From Kiritimatiellia bacterium (lineage in GTDB: Bacteria; Verrucomicrobiota; Kiritimatiellia; RFP12; UBA3636): 39,076 nt of DNA. How positions within the stretch are numbered: position 1 is the first letter of the stretch; every line of letters begins with the position of its first letter. Shown piece by piece: positions 15,436 to 23,747 of the stretch. The position numbers were made by a program, and so were the translations under genes. A model generated the notes under the pieces. The model did no database searches and was not told the origin of the DNA. It worked only from the letters and a program-made list of their open reading frames with translations. The stretch lies in NCBI GenBank assembly GCA_017481725.1, contig JAFUOX010000029.1, positions 1 to 39,076 on the forward strand, given 5' to 3'.

Positions 15436-15843
15436 ATTGATGGAGATGCATTATAATGAATGAAGAATGAAAAATGAAGAATGAAGAATGAAAAATGAAG
15501 AATGAAGAATGAAGAATGAAGAATTCAGGTAGAGTTGAGTGGTTTTTTCTCCATTCTCGCGTCTAATCTCGTCCGCTGCGTCCTCCGCGTCGCAGCGTCC
15601 CTTTTTTTCGCACGTCTTGACACCACGTGCAGAAGCTCTGCGTCTTTGCCTTCTTGTGGGCGAACACACTAGCGCTTGGAAGTTGACTTTGCGACAACAG
15701 GAGCAAAACAAGGCAACGACAAGCGGTAGTGTTATCATCGATACCACCATACAAGCCACCACGCAAGCCTCTGCGACCTCTGCGTCCTCTGCGTCTCTGC
15801 GTCCCTTTTTCGCACTTTTAGCCATCACGTGCATAAGCTATAG
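15436..15843 (-). repeat. Dispersed composite repeat, copy 3 (left part missing)
   Basis: The repeat starts at the GATGCATTATAATGAATG segment and lacks palindrome A and the left inverted end. It has an expanded run of nine 7-nt units (TGAAGAA or TGAAAAA) at 15461-15523, then the TTCAGGTAGAGTTGAGTG and TCTCCATTCTCGCGTC segments shared with copies 1 and 4, palindrome B at 15666-15732, and the GCGTCTCTGCGTCCC end at 15791-15805. It finishes about 10 bp from the stop codon of the recombinase gene. Frames through it on both strands are low-complexity artefacts. Between it and the operon promoter (15360-15435) I see nothing else. Confidence 0.85.
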
Positions 15844-15852
15844 ATACCAAAA

Positions 15853-17028
15853 TTACGTTGTGAGAGGTCTGATTTCCCAATATTTGCTAGCGACATCACG
15901 AGGAACAACACCCATATAATATCGTTCAAGCACAGTTGAAGAATGTCCATGCCCTAAATTCAATGCGGTTGCACTAGCATTGCGGAAAAAGCCAACATGC
16001 ATTGTAGCATAAGTATGCCGCATCACGTTATGATTTGAATCATTTCCCCAGCTAAGCCCTAATGGCTCTAGCACCTGTTTTTTCCATTCTGTCATTCGTG
16101 TAGTAATGATTTTTCCCTGCTTTCCATGTTGAAAATACTTTTTTACCCACGCCAAAGCATTAGGCTCCAATTCTACAATTCTAGGCTTAACTCCTCTTGA
16201 AAACCCCTTTGGTTGTCTCACTCGAATTGTCCCGGCATCTAAATCTATATCCCTCCACTCTAGTCGCAAAATCTCTGCCGAACGAATGCCACAAAAAAAC
16301 CCAAGAACAAAAAACAAAATTCCTCCTGCTTCTGGAGGATTTTCTTCAATTACACGCATAATTTCTGCCACTTTCTCTGGCATAAAATACACAGGCTCTC
16401 TATATGGAACTTGCTTAGGCTTCTGCTGCTTCATAGGGCTTATTTCAAGCATACCTTCTGAAACAAACCAATTAAATATGCTCCTGAGTCTAGAATGGTT
16501 TGAATTATACGTAATTATTGAGGTAAATTGAGAAAGATGCTTTAATATATCATGCTTTGAAATATCATTTAAAAGGATATTCTGTGAAATTGATTTTAAA
16601 AAGCTATTTATTGCACTATTATAGCTCTGGATGCTACGGGGTTGCAAATTAGAAAGGGTCTCAACAAAAAGATTGAGAGCTTTGCCTATCGTTATTTTCT
16701 TATTAAAATTATCCCCTAACCTTTTTGTTCTTTTTATATAATCATAAGCAATTTGTGTTAGAGGAATTTCACCAAATCCGTTTGCAGCAAGGTATTCAAT
16801 GGCATTTGCAGCATCGATTATTTCTTTTCTTTTCAGTATCTGGTGTGCCGGAGAATGTCTACTAAGAGATATGTATTGAAGTGCTTTTTCTTCTACTAAA
16901 AACTTATCCTTGGAGTAAAAACGGATTGGCCGACCTCCTACAGTGCCACAATAGGCACACCAATCTACATAATTGTGCCCAGAAAAGATTCTTTCTCGTT
17001 TGCGGATAACAGGTATCTCATAAAGCAT
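15853..17028 (-). CDS. Tyrosine recombinase / integrase, solitary
   Basis: A 391-residue phage-integrase-family protein. The N-terminal 100 residues carry a CAYC pair (24-27); 105-200 is a SAM-like core-binding domain; 215-375 is the catalytic domain with GIRSAEILRLEW (R249), a beta-hairpin Lys (K274), N-V-M-R-H-T (R337, H338), LGHGH (H360) and the nucleophile Tyr370 or 371 in ERYYMG. At the usual HxxR His position there is Asn334, with a His one residue earlier; N-x-x-R variants occur in some PVC-type integrases. No excisionase, phage or cargo gene is nearby. It begins 11 nt after the antiporter stop without a good ribosome-binding site, so it may be read from the uppS transcript. It borders repeat copy 3, but a functional link is only a guess. 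Confidence 0.85.
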   Translation of the reverse strand: MLYEIPVIRKRERIFSGHNYVDWCAYCGTVGGRPIRFYSKDKFLVEEKALQYISLSRHSPAHQILKRKEIIDAANAIEYLAANGFGEIPLTQIAYDYIKRTKRLGDNFNKKITIGKALNLFVETLSNLQPRSIQSYNSAINSFLKSISQNILLNDISKHDILKHLSQFTSIITYNSNHSRLRSIFNWFVSEGMLEISPMKQQKPKQVPYREPVYFMPEKVAEIMRVIEENPPEAGGILFFVLGFFCGIRSAEILRLEWRDIDLDAGTIRVRQPKGFSRGVKPRIVELEPNALAWVKKYFQHGKQGKIITTRMTEWKKQVLEPLGLSWGNDSNHNVMRHTYATMHVGFFRNASATALNLGHGHSSTVLERYYMGVVPRDVASKYWEIRPLTT

Positions 17029-17039
17029 TTTAAAAATAT

Positions 17040-18080
17040 TTAGCTATTTGGAGATACAAATGCTAAGGAGATCAAATATACAGTATAAATGCAATATAAT
17101 AATAACAGAACACCACCAAAGATTCTTGAAATGCGTGGCTTCTTAGAGCCAAACGCCATAGGAATCAGTGGCAAAAATAACAATGCAGTAAAGAAAAGAA
17201 CAAGAGAATAATCTCTAAAAAGCACCTCTTTTTCTAAAGTAAAAGATTTTACAGAGGATGCTAGTCCAACAACCATAAGTGTATTAAACAAGTTAGAACC
17301 AATAATATTACCTAATGCAATATCGTGCTCCTTCTTTAATGCTGCTGCAACAGAGCTTGCTAATTCAGGAAGAGAGGTGCCGATTGCTACAATTGTTAGC
17401 CCTACTACTAAATCACTAACGTGGCAACGGAACGCAATATCCTTTGCACCCCAAACAAGCATCTGTGAGCTTGCCACAAGTACAACAAGACCCACTAAGA
17501 GCCAAAAAATTGATATCCAAATAGAGTCGTATTCTTTTACTTCCTCATCAGCTTTTATATGCTCAGGCTCTTCATCATTCTTTGCCTGTTTGCTCTTAAG
17601 AGAAAGTATAACCATAGAAACAATGAATATGGCAATCATTAAAATGCCTTCTAAACTCGTAAGCTCAAAATCCAGCAGCATTGGTAAGCATAATAATGTT
17701 GCAATAAACAAAACTGGAAGCTCTTTTTTCATAACTGAGCGAGCATAAAAAATAGGAGAAATCAATGCAGTAAGACCCAAAATCAAAGCAATATTTGCAA
17801 TGTTTGAACCATAGGCATTACCCAAAGCTATATTTGGAGAATTATTTACTGCAGCCAAAACAGAGACGCACATTTCTGGTGCAGATGTACCAAAGCCTAC
17901 AATAACCATACCAATCAGCAATGGCGACATACCCAATATCTTAGCCAAAGAAGCAGATCCTGCCACGAATCGTTCTGCACTCCACACTAGCAAAAGAAGC
18001 CCTACAACAACTGCTAAAATAGGCCATATTACATGAACTGACGAAGCAGAGGCATTACAAAAAAACAACATATTATTCAT
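17040..18080 (-). CDS. Na+/Ca2+ antiporter, CaCA family (YrbG-like)
   Basis: An inner-membrane exchanger of 346 residues with about ten hydrophobic segments. The two inverted alpha-repeats are clear: repeat 1 has GFGTSAPEM and GNAYGSNIAN, repeat 2 has AIGTSLPEL and GNIIGSNLFN; their acidic residues bind the cation. A charged loop rich in Lys and Glu (near residues 165-185) separates the halves as expected. The direction and ion cannot be confirmed from sequence, but Ca2+ export coupled to Na+ or H+ is the family role. It starts 16 nt after the hemolysin III family gene. Confidence 0.92.
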   Translation of the reverse strand: MNNMLFFCNASASSVHVIWPILAVVVGLLLLVWSAERFVAGSASLAKILGMSPLLIGMVIVGFGTSAPEMCVSVLAAVNNSPNIALGNAYGSNIANIALILGLTALISPIFYARSVMKKELPVLFIATLLCLPMLLDFELTSLEGILMIAIFIVSMVILSLKSKQAKNDEEPEHIKADEEVKEYDSIWISIFWLLVGLVVLVASSQMLVWGAKDIAFRCHVSDLVVGLTIVAIGTSLPELASSVAAALKKEHDIALGNIIGSNLFNTLMVVGLASSVKSFTLEKEVLFRDYSLVLFFTALLFLPLIPMAFGSKKPRISRIFGGVLLLLYCIYTVYLISLAFVSPNS

Positions 18081-18096
18081 AAAATTTTAATTAAAT

Positions 18097-18753
18097 TTAT
18101 TTACAAATTAACTTATATAGTAACAAACCAAAATGAATAAGTGTTCCAGCAAGTACAAATACATGCCAAATCGCATGCATATACTTAACTTGCTTCATAG
18201 CGTAAAAAATTACACCCAAGGAATAAATTACACCACCTAATGCTATCCACAAAACAGAAGCTAACCCCATAGCATTATACAATGGGTATATTGCAATTAT
18301 AACAATCCAACCCATTAAAACATAAGTTGTTGTAGATAAAGCACGAAATTTATTTATAAAGATACTTTGAAAAACTATACCAATTATTGCCAAACCCCAA
18401 ATAACACCAAAAATCGCCCACCCCCAACCTGGGGATTTTGCTCGCATAAAATACAAACAGAAAGGTGTATAGCTACCTGCTATCAGCAGATAAATTGCTG
18501 AATGATCAAAAATATTAAGAACAGCCTTTGCTTTTGGTGTAACAACTGCATGGTAAAGGGTTGAGCACAAATAAAGAATAAACATACAGCTACCGAATAT
18601 ACTCATACTTACGACTGCCCATGCAGAAGGGATTAATGCAGCATAAACGACACCGATTACCAAGCATGCAATTGACAAAACTGCACCTATACCATGAGTA
18701 ATTGCATTAGCAATTTCCTCTCCCATTGTTTGCTCTCGAACAACTTTTCCCAT
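18097..18753 (-). CDS. Hemolysin III / PAQR family membrane protein (YqfA-like)
   Basis: A seven-helix integral membrane protein of 218 residues. Family marks are EEIANAITHGIGA near the N-terminus, LYHA after the third helix, HSAIYLLIAGSYTPF and the C-terminal IWHVFVLAGTLIHF, whose His residues form the zinc site of PAQR proteins. Despite the family name, bacterial members are not established haemolysins and probably act in membrane lipid homeostasis. I start at the ATG at 18753; a TTG four codons earlier is the only longer option and has no ribosome-binding site. It follows cdsA by 56 nt. Confidence 0.92.
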   Translation of the reverse strand: MGKVVREQTMGEEIANAITHGIGAVLSIACLVIGVVYAALIPSAWAVVSMSIFGSCMFILYLCSTLYHAVVTPKAKAVLNIFDHSAIYLLIAGSYTPFCLYFMRAKSPGWGWAIFGVIWGLAIIGIVFQSIFINKFRALSTTTYVLMGWIVIIAIYPLYNAMGLASVLWIALGGVIYSLGVIFYAMKQVKYMHAIWHVFVLAGTLIHFGLLLYKLICK

Positions 18754-18809
18754 GTATAAACCCAACTATAATATCAACATAAACGTTAAAATTAAAACAA
18801 AATAAATCC

Positions 18810-19766
18810 TTAGCAGACAAGCCTATATGACTCTTTAATTATATCTAAAATTGTTACTGCAGAATTTGGCTTCATAAACATTAATAAGTAAACATACATT
18901 ACAGGTGCTGCAAATAGTAAGCTATCCAAAATATCTAAAATTCCGCCCATACCTGGGAAGCGGGTGCTTGAATCCTTCACATTTACAGAACGTTTAATTA
19001 ATGACTCTGCCAAATCTCCTATAACACCAAAGGTTGTCAAAAGAATAGGCAAAATTATTGCATTTGCAAAATGGAATGGTAGCTCTCCTATATAACCATT
19101 GTTTGTTACCTTAGAAATCGTCCATACAATTAAACTAATAGCTATAGAGAAGAGATAACCACCAAACAATCCCTCAACGGATTTCTTTGGAGAAATCTCT
19201 GGAATTAATCGGTGCTTACCAAAAAGCATTCCAATTGTATATGCACCAATATCGCTAAATTTTACAATCAGAACAAAAATCAACAAGAAAAGGCGACCTG
19301 TGTAATTTGTGTTTCCATTTTCGTAAACGCCCCATTCAAAAGCCAGACGCATAACAAATCCAAGCAAAACCGCCACATACCAAAAACCAGCAAAGCTAAG
19401 TGCGAAGGTTTCCATTGCATGCTCTGTCTTTCTACGAAATACACCACATGCCAACAAAACAGCTGGAGCAAGACAAATAACAAAGCAAGACAAATCCATT
19501 ACTCCAGAGACCTTCAGAGATGGGAAACGAGACATTACAACAGGCGACTCTATTGCTGATGCAACTAGAAATAAAACACCCAAAATCGATGTAACAATCA
19601 TCTCATATTTATAGCCACCGCGAACAACCATATCATTAAACTCTAACTGTGCTAATGCGAATAGCACAAAAATTAGAATTAGATGCGTCCAAGCAGGAAG
19701 CAAAAATAAGATAGCTAAAAAAACTAGAGCAAATGTAAAGCCTGTAATCAATCTATGTTTAAGCAT
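18810..19766 (-). CDS. cdsA: Phosphatidate cytidylyltransferase
   Basis: CdsA makes CDP-diacylglycerol from phosphatidic acid and CTP in the inner membrane. The 318-residue protein has about eight hydrophobic segments and the C-terminal signature S-L-I-K-R-S-x(3)-K-D with a downstream PGMGGILDILDS, where many homologues have PGHGGxxDRxDS; the His to Met and Arg to Ile changes are noted but the acidic metal ligands remain. A KFSDIGAYTIG segment and SPKKSVEGLFGG also match the family. It begins 12 nt after uppS, the usual uppS-cdsA pairing. Confidence 0.93.
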   Translation of the reverse strand: MLKHRLITGFTFALVFLAILFLLPAWTHLILIFVLFALAQLEFNDMVVRGGYKYEMIVTSILGVLFLVASAIESPVVMSRFPSLKVSGVMDLSCFVICLAPAVLLACGVFRRKTEHAMETFALSFAGFWYVAVLLGFVMRLAFEWGVYENGNTNYTGRLFLLIFVLIVKFSDIGAYTIGMLFGKHRLIPEISPKKSVEGLFGGYLFSIAISLIVWTISKVTNNGYIGELPFHFANAIILPILLTTFGVIGDLAESLIKRSVNVKDSSTRFPGMGGILDILDSLLFAAPVMYVYLLMFMKPNSAVTILDIIKESYRLVC

Positions 19767-19778
19767 ATAAATTTTTCC

Positions 19779-20522
19779 CTATTTATTCTCTTCAATTACT
19801 GTGCCACGAATATTTTTAAGCCCACCAAAGCGTCTATCCCTAGAATCAAAGGATGCGATGGCTTTATTTAGCTCTGACTCATCAAAATCTGGCCAGCAAA
19901 TAGGAGTTATATAAAATTCGCTATAGGCACATTGCCACAAAAGGAAGTTACTAACCCTAAATTCTCCGCTTGTCCTAATAATTAAATCTGGATCAGGAAC
20001 ATCTGGCAAATATAATTCTGACATAAAGCTTTTTTCATCTATTTCACTTGCCTTTAATTCACCAGACTCCACTCTTTCAGCAAGTTTCTTTGCTGCATTA
20101 ACTAGCTCTACTCTGCCACCATAGCTCAAAGCGATAATTAAAGTATAGTCAGCATATGAAGAAGTCGCCTCTTCTACACGCTCTATTTCTTTGAGAATTT
20201 TTGATGGAAGATCAGATTTTCTACCCATAATGCGTAGACGAATTTTATTCTCATGAAACTCTTGCTCATAATTAGAAAGAAAATGCTTCAAAAGGCGCAT
20301 AAGAGCCTCAACCTCAAGCTTTGGGCGATTCCAATTTTCTACACTAAACGCATAGAGAGTAAGATATTTAACGCCTGCACTTTTGGCAGCCTTCATTATA
20401 CGGCGAACATTTTGTGCACCCGCTTCATGGCCTTTCACACGTGGCAACCCTTTTGCTTGGGCCCACCTACCATTGCCATCCATTATAATTGCTATATGCT
20501 TTACACTCATAGTATTTTTCAT
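19779..20522 (-). CDS. uppS: Isoprenyl (undecaprenyl) diphosphate synthase
   Basis: UppS adds isopentenyl units to farnesyl diphosphate to make the C55 lipid carrier for peptidoglycan. Motifs: AIIMDGNGRWA with the catalytic Asp, the GHEAG turn, LYAFSVENWNRP, the DLIIRTSGEFRVSNFLLWQ segment and a W-P-D-F near the C-terminus. I use the ATG at 20522 (247 residues); the frame continues upstream to 20627 but that extension covers the probable promoter and has no family similarity. An ATG at 20510 is an alternative. First gene of the uppS-cdsA-hlyIII-antiporter group. Confidence 0.95.
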   Translation of the reverse strand: MKNTMSVKHIAIIMDGNGRWAQAKGLPRVKGHEAGAQNVRRIMKAAKSAGVKYLTLYAFSVENWNRPKLEVEALMRLLKHFLSNYEQEFHENKIRLRIMGRKSDLPSKILKEIERVEEATSSYADYTLIIALSYGGRVELVNAAKKLAERVESGELKASEIDEKSFMSELYLPDVPDPDLIIRTSGEFRVSNFLLWQCAYSEFYITPICWPDFDESELNKAIASFDSRDRRFGGLKNIRGTVIEENK

Positions 20523-20541
20523 AAAATAAAATTTGTCTAAA

Positions 20542-20570
20542 ATTTTACCAAAATTGCGGTAAAATAGCAA
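20542..20570 (-). promoter_or_regulatory. Probable uppS promoter with inverted repeat in the spacer
   Basis: Minus-strand TTGCTA (20565-20570) and TAAAAT (20542-20547) are 17 nt apart, about 20 nt before the ATG. A TTTTACC / GGTAAAA inverted repeat with an 8-nt loop covers the spacer and -10, a possible operator. Confidence 0.5.
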
Positions 20571-20639
20571 TGCCACATTGATAGCTAAAAATTTAGGGAA
20601 AATTGCATAATTAAATGAACGACGCAAATTGCATAAAGT

Positions 20640-20700
20640 CTAGATGCTTGGATTGCGTGATGCACGTGCCTGTGATGCACGAGACAAGACGATTAGACGC
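20640..20700. repeat. GTGATGCACG-type motif pair, fragment related to the dispersed repeat flank
   Basis: CGTGATGCACGTG and TGTGATGCACGAGAC occur about 18 bp apart (near 20657 and 20671), matching motifs left of repeat copy 1 and at the glycosidase 3' end. The segment GACGATTAGACGCG also resembles the TCGCGTCTAATCG piece of repeat copy 4 in reverse. The divergent gap between uppS and the next gene (20523-20926) otherwise holds only the promoters and the hairpin listed separately. Confidence 0.45.
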
Positions 20701-20759
20701 GTGAATTGCGAAAGTGATGCTGACACTCTAGCCTCCGGCACTAACTTGGAGATTAGTAG

Positions 20760-20783
20760 ACAGCATAATTTGCTGTTTTTTTT
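20760..20783 (+). terminator. Rho-independent terminator-like hairpin, plus strand
   Basis: ACAGCA-TAATT-TGCTGT followed by eight T. It lies upstream of the plus-strand operon promoter and there is no plus-strand gene before it, so it may insulate the operon or end an unannotated transcript. Confidence 0.55.
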
Positions 20784-20856
20784 CAACTCTTAAATCGTGC
20801 ATTTAATTTTACAGAAAACACATGCAATTTTCCTCATAAAAAACGGTTATTTCTAT

Positions 20857-20885
20857 TTGCATTAAATCAAATAAAAGTATATAAT
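20857..20885 (+). promoter_or_regulatory. Promoter of the plus-strand kinase/ABC operon
   Basis: TTGCAT (20857-20862) and a perfect TATAAT (20880-20885) spaced by 17 nt. Transcription would start near 20892, after the TTG at 20897 is only just covered, which favours the ATG at 20927 as first start. Confidence 0.7.
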
Positions 20886-20926
20886 AAGGTTATGTTTTGA
20901 GACATAATTTTACATCAGATTTAGTT

Positions 20927-22180
20927 ATGAAAAGAATATCCTCTTTTTTGTTTGTTTTTTTACTTAGTTTTTTTGCAATTTCAATTCATTCTTATGCAGA
21001 AGAGATACGAATTTGCAACTCATGTGGCTATGAGCTTTACCCTGCCACAGCCAAGTTTTGTGGTAATTGTGGTGTATCTGCAGCGGGTGCTCCATCTGCA
21101 CAACAAGATGTTAAGCAACAATCTAACACATCAGACACATCTCAACAGGATGTAGCCGCTACCGAACAGGAAGAATTAACTCCTCTGGATATTAGTTTAC
21201 TGCCTCTTGGTGAAAAAGAATATAAAATCATCCAAGATTCCTTCGACTTTTACTACCATAAGGCTGGCTCATTTATTACAAAAAAGCTATCGTCACAATC
21301 AATACTAAATGCATTTACTTGCTATTTTTACCTATGCAACGCTGAGGCGATGCTTCGTCTCCTTCCTAACACGCCAGAGAATACAAAAAAGCTAAACCAA
21401 ATCACTTCTGCAAAACGGCAAATAAATAGCATTGTTCCAAAAGACTACACTAGAGATTGCCCTCGATGCGAAGGAGATGGTTTTACAGATTTTTATTATC
21501 TATCACACGATGATAAGGTTGAGAAAAAAGAGAACTCTGTTGAATGCACCTTTTGTTTTACCCGTAAAACATTTCCTTATGTGCTAGATCACTCTACACT
21601 AAACCGCTATTTCACAAAAGCAAAGTTTGATGTTTTTGAGCAAACACAATCAAATGCCAATACAAGTCAGTTAATTGAGCAACAAATAACTACTACCCGG
21701 CTTACTGTACCTCAAAAAGCAGCATATGCAAAGGCAATGGCACTACCATGCGAGCAATGCTTTGGTTTCAAAATTGAGCAATGCCGTAAGTGCGATGGAC
21801 TTGGATTGATTAAATGCAATGATAATTCATGCAATAACGGTTATAAGAAAAATACCGCATCTGGATCAAGTTCAGGATCAGGTGGAAACAAAATCAAACG
21901 CATTGAAGCACTAAAGAACATACAAAAATGCAAAACGTGCGACGGCACAACCTTTATTGAGTGCAATACGTGTAAGCGAAGGGGTGCTATTACCTGCACA
22001 CAATGCCACGGAACAGGAAGTAAAGACATCTGTAGAACATGTGATGGCGTTGGGTATTTAGAATGTACACGCTGCAAAAAATATGCAAATCAGCCTAATA
22101 AAAAACAGCGAATATGCACAGCATGCTCAGGGAAGCTTCTTGTACTTTGCAAAACCTGCGATGGTGCAGGTGTTAAATAA
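20927..22180 (+). CDS. Exported Cys-rich protein: zinc ribbon plus DnaJ-like CxxCxG repeats
   Basis: From the ATG at 20927 the protein is 417 residues; an upstream TTG at 20897 would add ten residues and sits too close to the transcription start. Residues 1-25 are a signal peptide (basic start, long hydrophobic core, SYAEE). Then comes a zinc ribbon (CNSCGYEL ... CGNCG), a Ser/Gln/Thr-rich linker, a helical middle, and many DnaJ-type cysteine knuckles in the second half: CPRCEGDG, CEQCFG, CRKCDGLG, CKTCDG, CTQCHGTG, CRTCDGVG and a final CKTCDGAG. Such domains bind zinc and unfolded protein. Cysteine-dense zinc modules behind a secretion signal are unusual. The Ser/Thr kinase gene follows 20 nt later, so a partnership with the kinase is likely. 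Function is not known to me. Confidence 0.8.
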   Translation: MKRISSFLFVFLLSFFAISIHSYAEEIRICNSCGYELYPATAKFCGNCGVSAAGAPSAQQDVKQQSNTSDTSQQDVAATEQEELTPLDISLLPLGEKEYKIIQDSFDFYYHKAGSFITKKLSSQSILNAFTCYFYLCNAEAMLRLLPNTPENTKKLNQITSAKRQINSIVPKDYTRDCPRCEGDGFTDFYYLSHDDKVEKKENSVECTFCFTRKTFPYVLDHSTLNRYFTKAKFDVFEQTQSNANTSQLIEQQITTTRLTVPQKAAYAKAMALPCEQCFGFKIEQCRKCDGLGLIKCNDNSCNNGYKKNTASGSSSGSGGNKIKRIEALKNIQKCKTCDGTTFIECNTCKRRGAITCTQCHGTGSKDICRTCDGVGYLECTRCKKYANQPNKKQRICTACSGKLLVLCKTCDGAGVK

Positions 22181-22200
22181 TTTACTTAAAAGATTGTATT

Positions 22201-23703
22201 ATGGAATTAGAATTACACGGTTACGATAACTTTGAAAAAATTGGCCAAGGAGGAATGGCTACGGTTTGGAAGGCTCGCCAAATTTCTCTTGATAGACCTG
22301 TTGCTATAAAAATTTTATCTTCATCACAGGATGCGAATGATGAAGACATTGATCAATTTCAGTCTGAGGCACGCGTTGCAGCAAGTCTTAATCACAATGG
22401 AATTGTTCAAGTGTATGATGCTTTTTACAGAAACAATCTATTCTGCTTTGTGATGGAATATGTTGATGGACAAACAATTAGCCAATGGATTAAAAGTCGT
22501 GGCAGGCTCACAGAGCAGGAATGTCTTTTTGTAGCAAAGGGAGTTGCTACTGCCCTTGATTATGCGTGGAATTATAAGAAGCTAGTTCATTGCGATATTA
22601 AGCCAGATAACGTTATGATAGATTCCGATGGCACAGTCAAGGTTACAGATCTAGGGCTTTGTCGTGGAATTGGAGCTATTCATACACGCAGAGCAATCCG
22701 TGAGGCAAATAATCCAGAAGAATTGCTTGTTTTTGGAACACCTTCATTTGTTTCTCCAGAACAGGCATTAGGAAGAGACAATCTTTTGCCACAGGCAGAT
22801 ATGTATTCCCTTGGAGCAATGCTTTACAATATGATTTTAGGCAGGTTCCTTTTTGCTTCGCATAATATTGATGATATTATGGAGCTTCAAGTATCCTCAC
22901 AGGATGAAGATATATATGATCAAATGACAGATGTATCTCCTATATTCTGTGATTTCATTGAACGCCTACTTTCTAAACAACCAGAGCATCGTTTTGATTC
23001 ATGGGGAGATATTCTGATAGAAATCGATAGAATTTCACAAAACTGCCCTCTTTCAGTTGGACCACTAGATCTTACAAAAGCAGTAAGCACAATGAAGCGC
23101 TCCGAGCGTCGCCAAAAAAAACATCAAGCATATGCAAAGCTAGAAGCGTTGCACTTGAAAGAGCACACCAAAATTCAAGTCAGTGCACAAAAGCTCCATG
23201 AAGCATACGAAAGCATCGAGATAAACAAACTGAGAAAACGAATGATAAGTAGGCTTATTGGAATTGCGTCGACAATAATCGTTATTGCATTAATCATCGG
23301 AATTTCCATAGGTGTATTAATAAACAAGCCAGCTAAGGTTGACGAATCAATTACACAAGAAATAGTTATAGCTTTTGAAGATATAAACAAAAAGCATTTT
23401 TCAAAAATCATTACTGACAAAGATGCAATTAATCGTTATGACGCACTACTAGAAACAAGGAATGTTGATCCTAGTGTTATAACTCGAATCAAAATTGCAA
23501 AAAATGATGTTTCATCGAAATACGAGCGCAATAAGAAACGAGCACTAGATTCTCTAAAGAAAAAAGCGGAGTTTTTTGCAGCAAATGGTGATGTACATAA
23601 AGCTGTTAATATGCTTGAATATTACAATGGCGATTTTGCAGATGAAACAATTGAAGAACGCATCGCATTCAGTAAGGACATAGCAAAACGCTATGGAAAT
23701 TGA
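22201..23703 (+). CDS. Membrane-anchored Ser/Thr protein kinase (PknB-like)
   Basis: A 500-residue Hanks-type kinase. The kinase domain spans about 8-280: glycine loop GQGGMATVWKA, Lys37 in VAIKIL, Glu56, catalytic loop HCDIKPDN (130-137), DLG at 150-152 in place of DFG, and GTPSFVSPEQ as the activation-segment end. The HRD Arg is Cys131, making it a non-RD kinase. A basic region (298-350) leads to one transmembrane helix (352-375), then a helical C-terminal domain of about 125 residues outside, with no PASTA repeats. The kinase is predicted inside, with the C-terminal domain in the same compartment as the upstream zinc-ribbon protein. The NAD kinase ATG is 45 nt past its stop. Confidence 0.9.
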   Translation: MELELHGYDNFEKIGQGGMATVWKARQISLDRPVAIKILSSSQDANDEDIDQFQSEARVAASLNHNGIVQVYDAFYRNNLFCFVMEYVDGQTISQWIKSRGRLTEQECLFVAKGVATALDYAWNYKKLVHCDIKPDNVMIDSDGTVKVTDLGLCRGIGAIHTRRAIREANNPEELLVFGTPSFVSPEQALGRDNLLPQADMYSLGAMLYNMILGRFLFASHNIDDIMELQVSSQDEDIYDQMTDVSPIFCDFIERLLSKQPEHRFDSWGDILIEIDRISQNCPLSVGPLDLTKAVSTMKRSERRQKKHQAYAKLEALHLKEHTKIQVSAQKLHEAYESIEINKLRKRMISRLIGIASTIIVIALIIGISIGVLINKPAKVDESITQEIVIAFEDINKKHFSKIITDKDAINRYDALLETRNVDPSVITRIKIAKNDVSSKYERNKKRALDSLKKKAEFFAANGDVHKAVNMLEYYNGDFADETIEERIAFSKDIAKRYGN

Positions 23704-23747
23704 TTGGTACAATTCTAAGGTTAACACATTTTAAGGGAATAACAACC

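Noticed and set aside
15451-15919. Overlapping frames of about 126 codons on both strands over repeat copy 3
   Set aside because: Same repeat-derived composition; one runs into the recombinase gene on the opposite strand.
18930-18980. CdsA signature changes (PGMGG for PGHGG) as evidence of lost function
   Set aside because: Acidic residues and the rest of the signature are intact, and I believe similar variants occur in related phyla.
20523-20627. N-terminal extension of uppS to 20627
   Set aside because: It covers the likely promoter and adds 35 residues with no family similarity.
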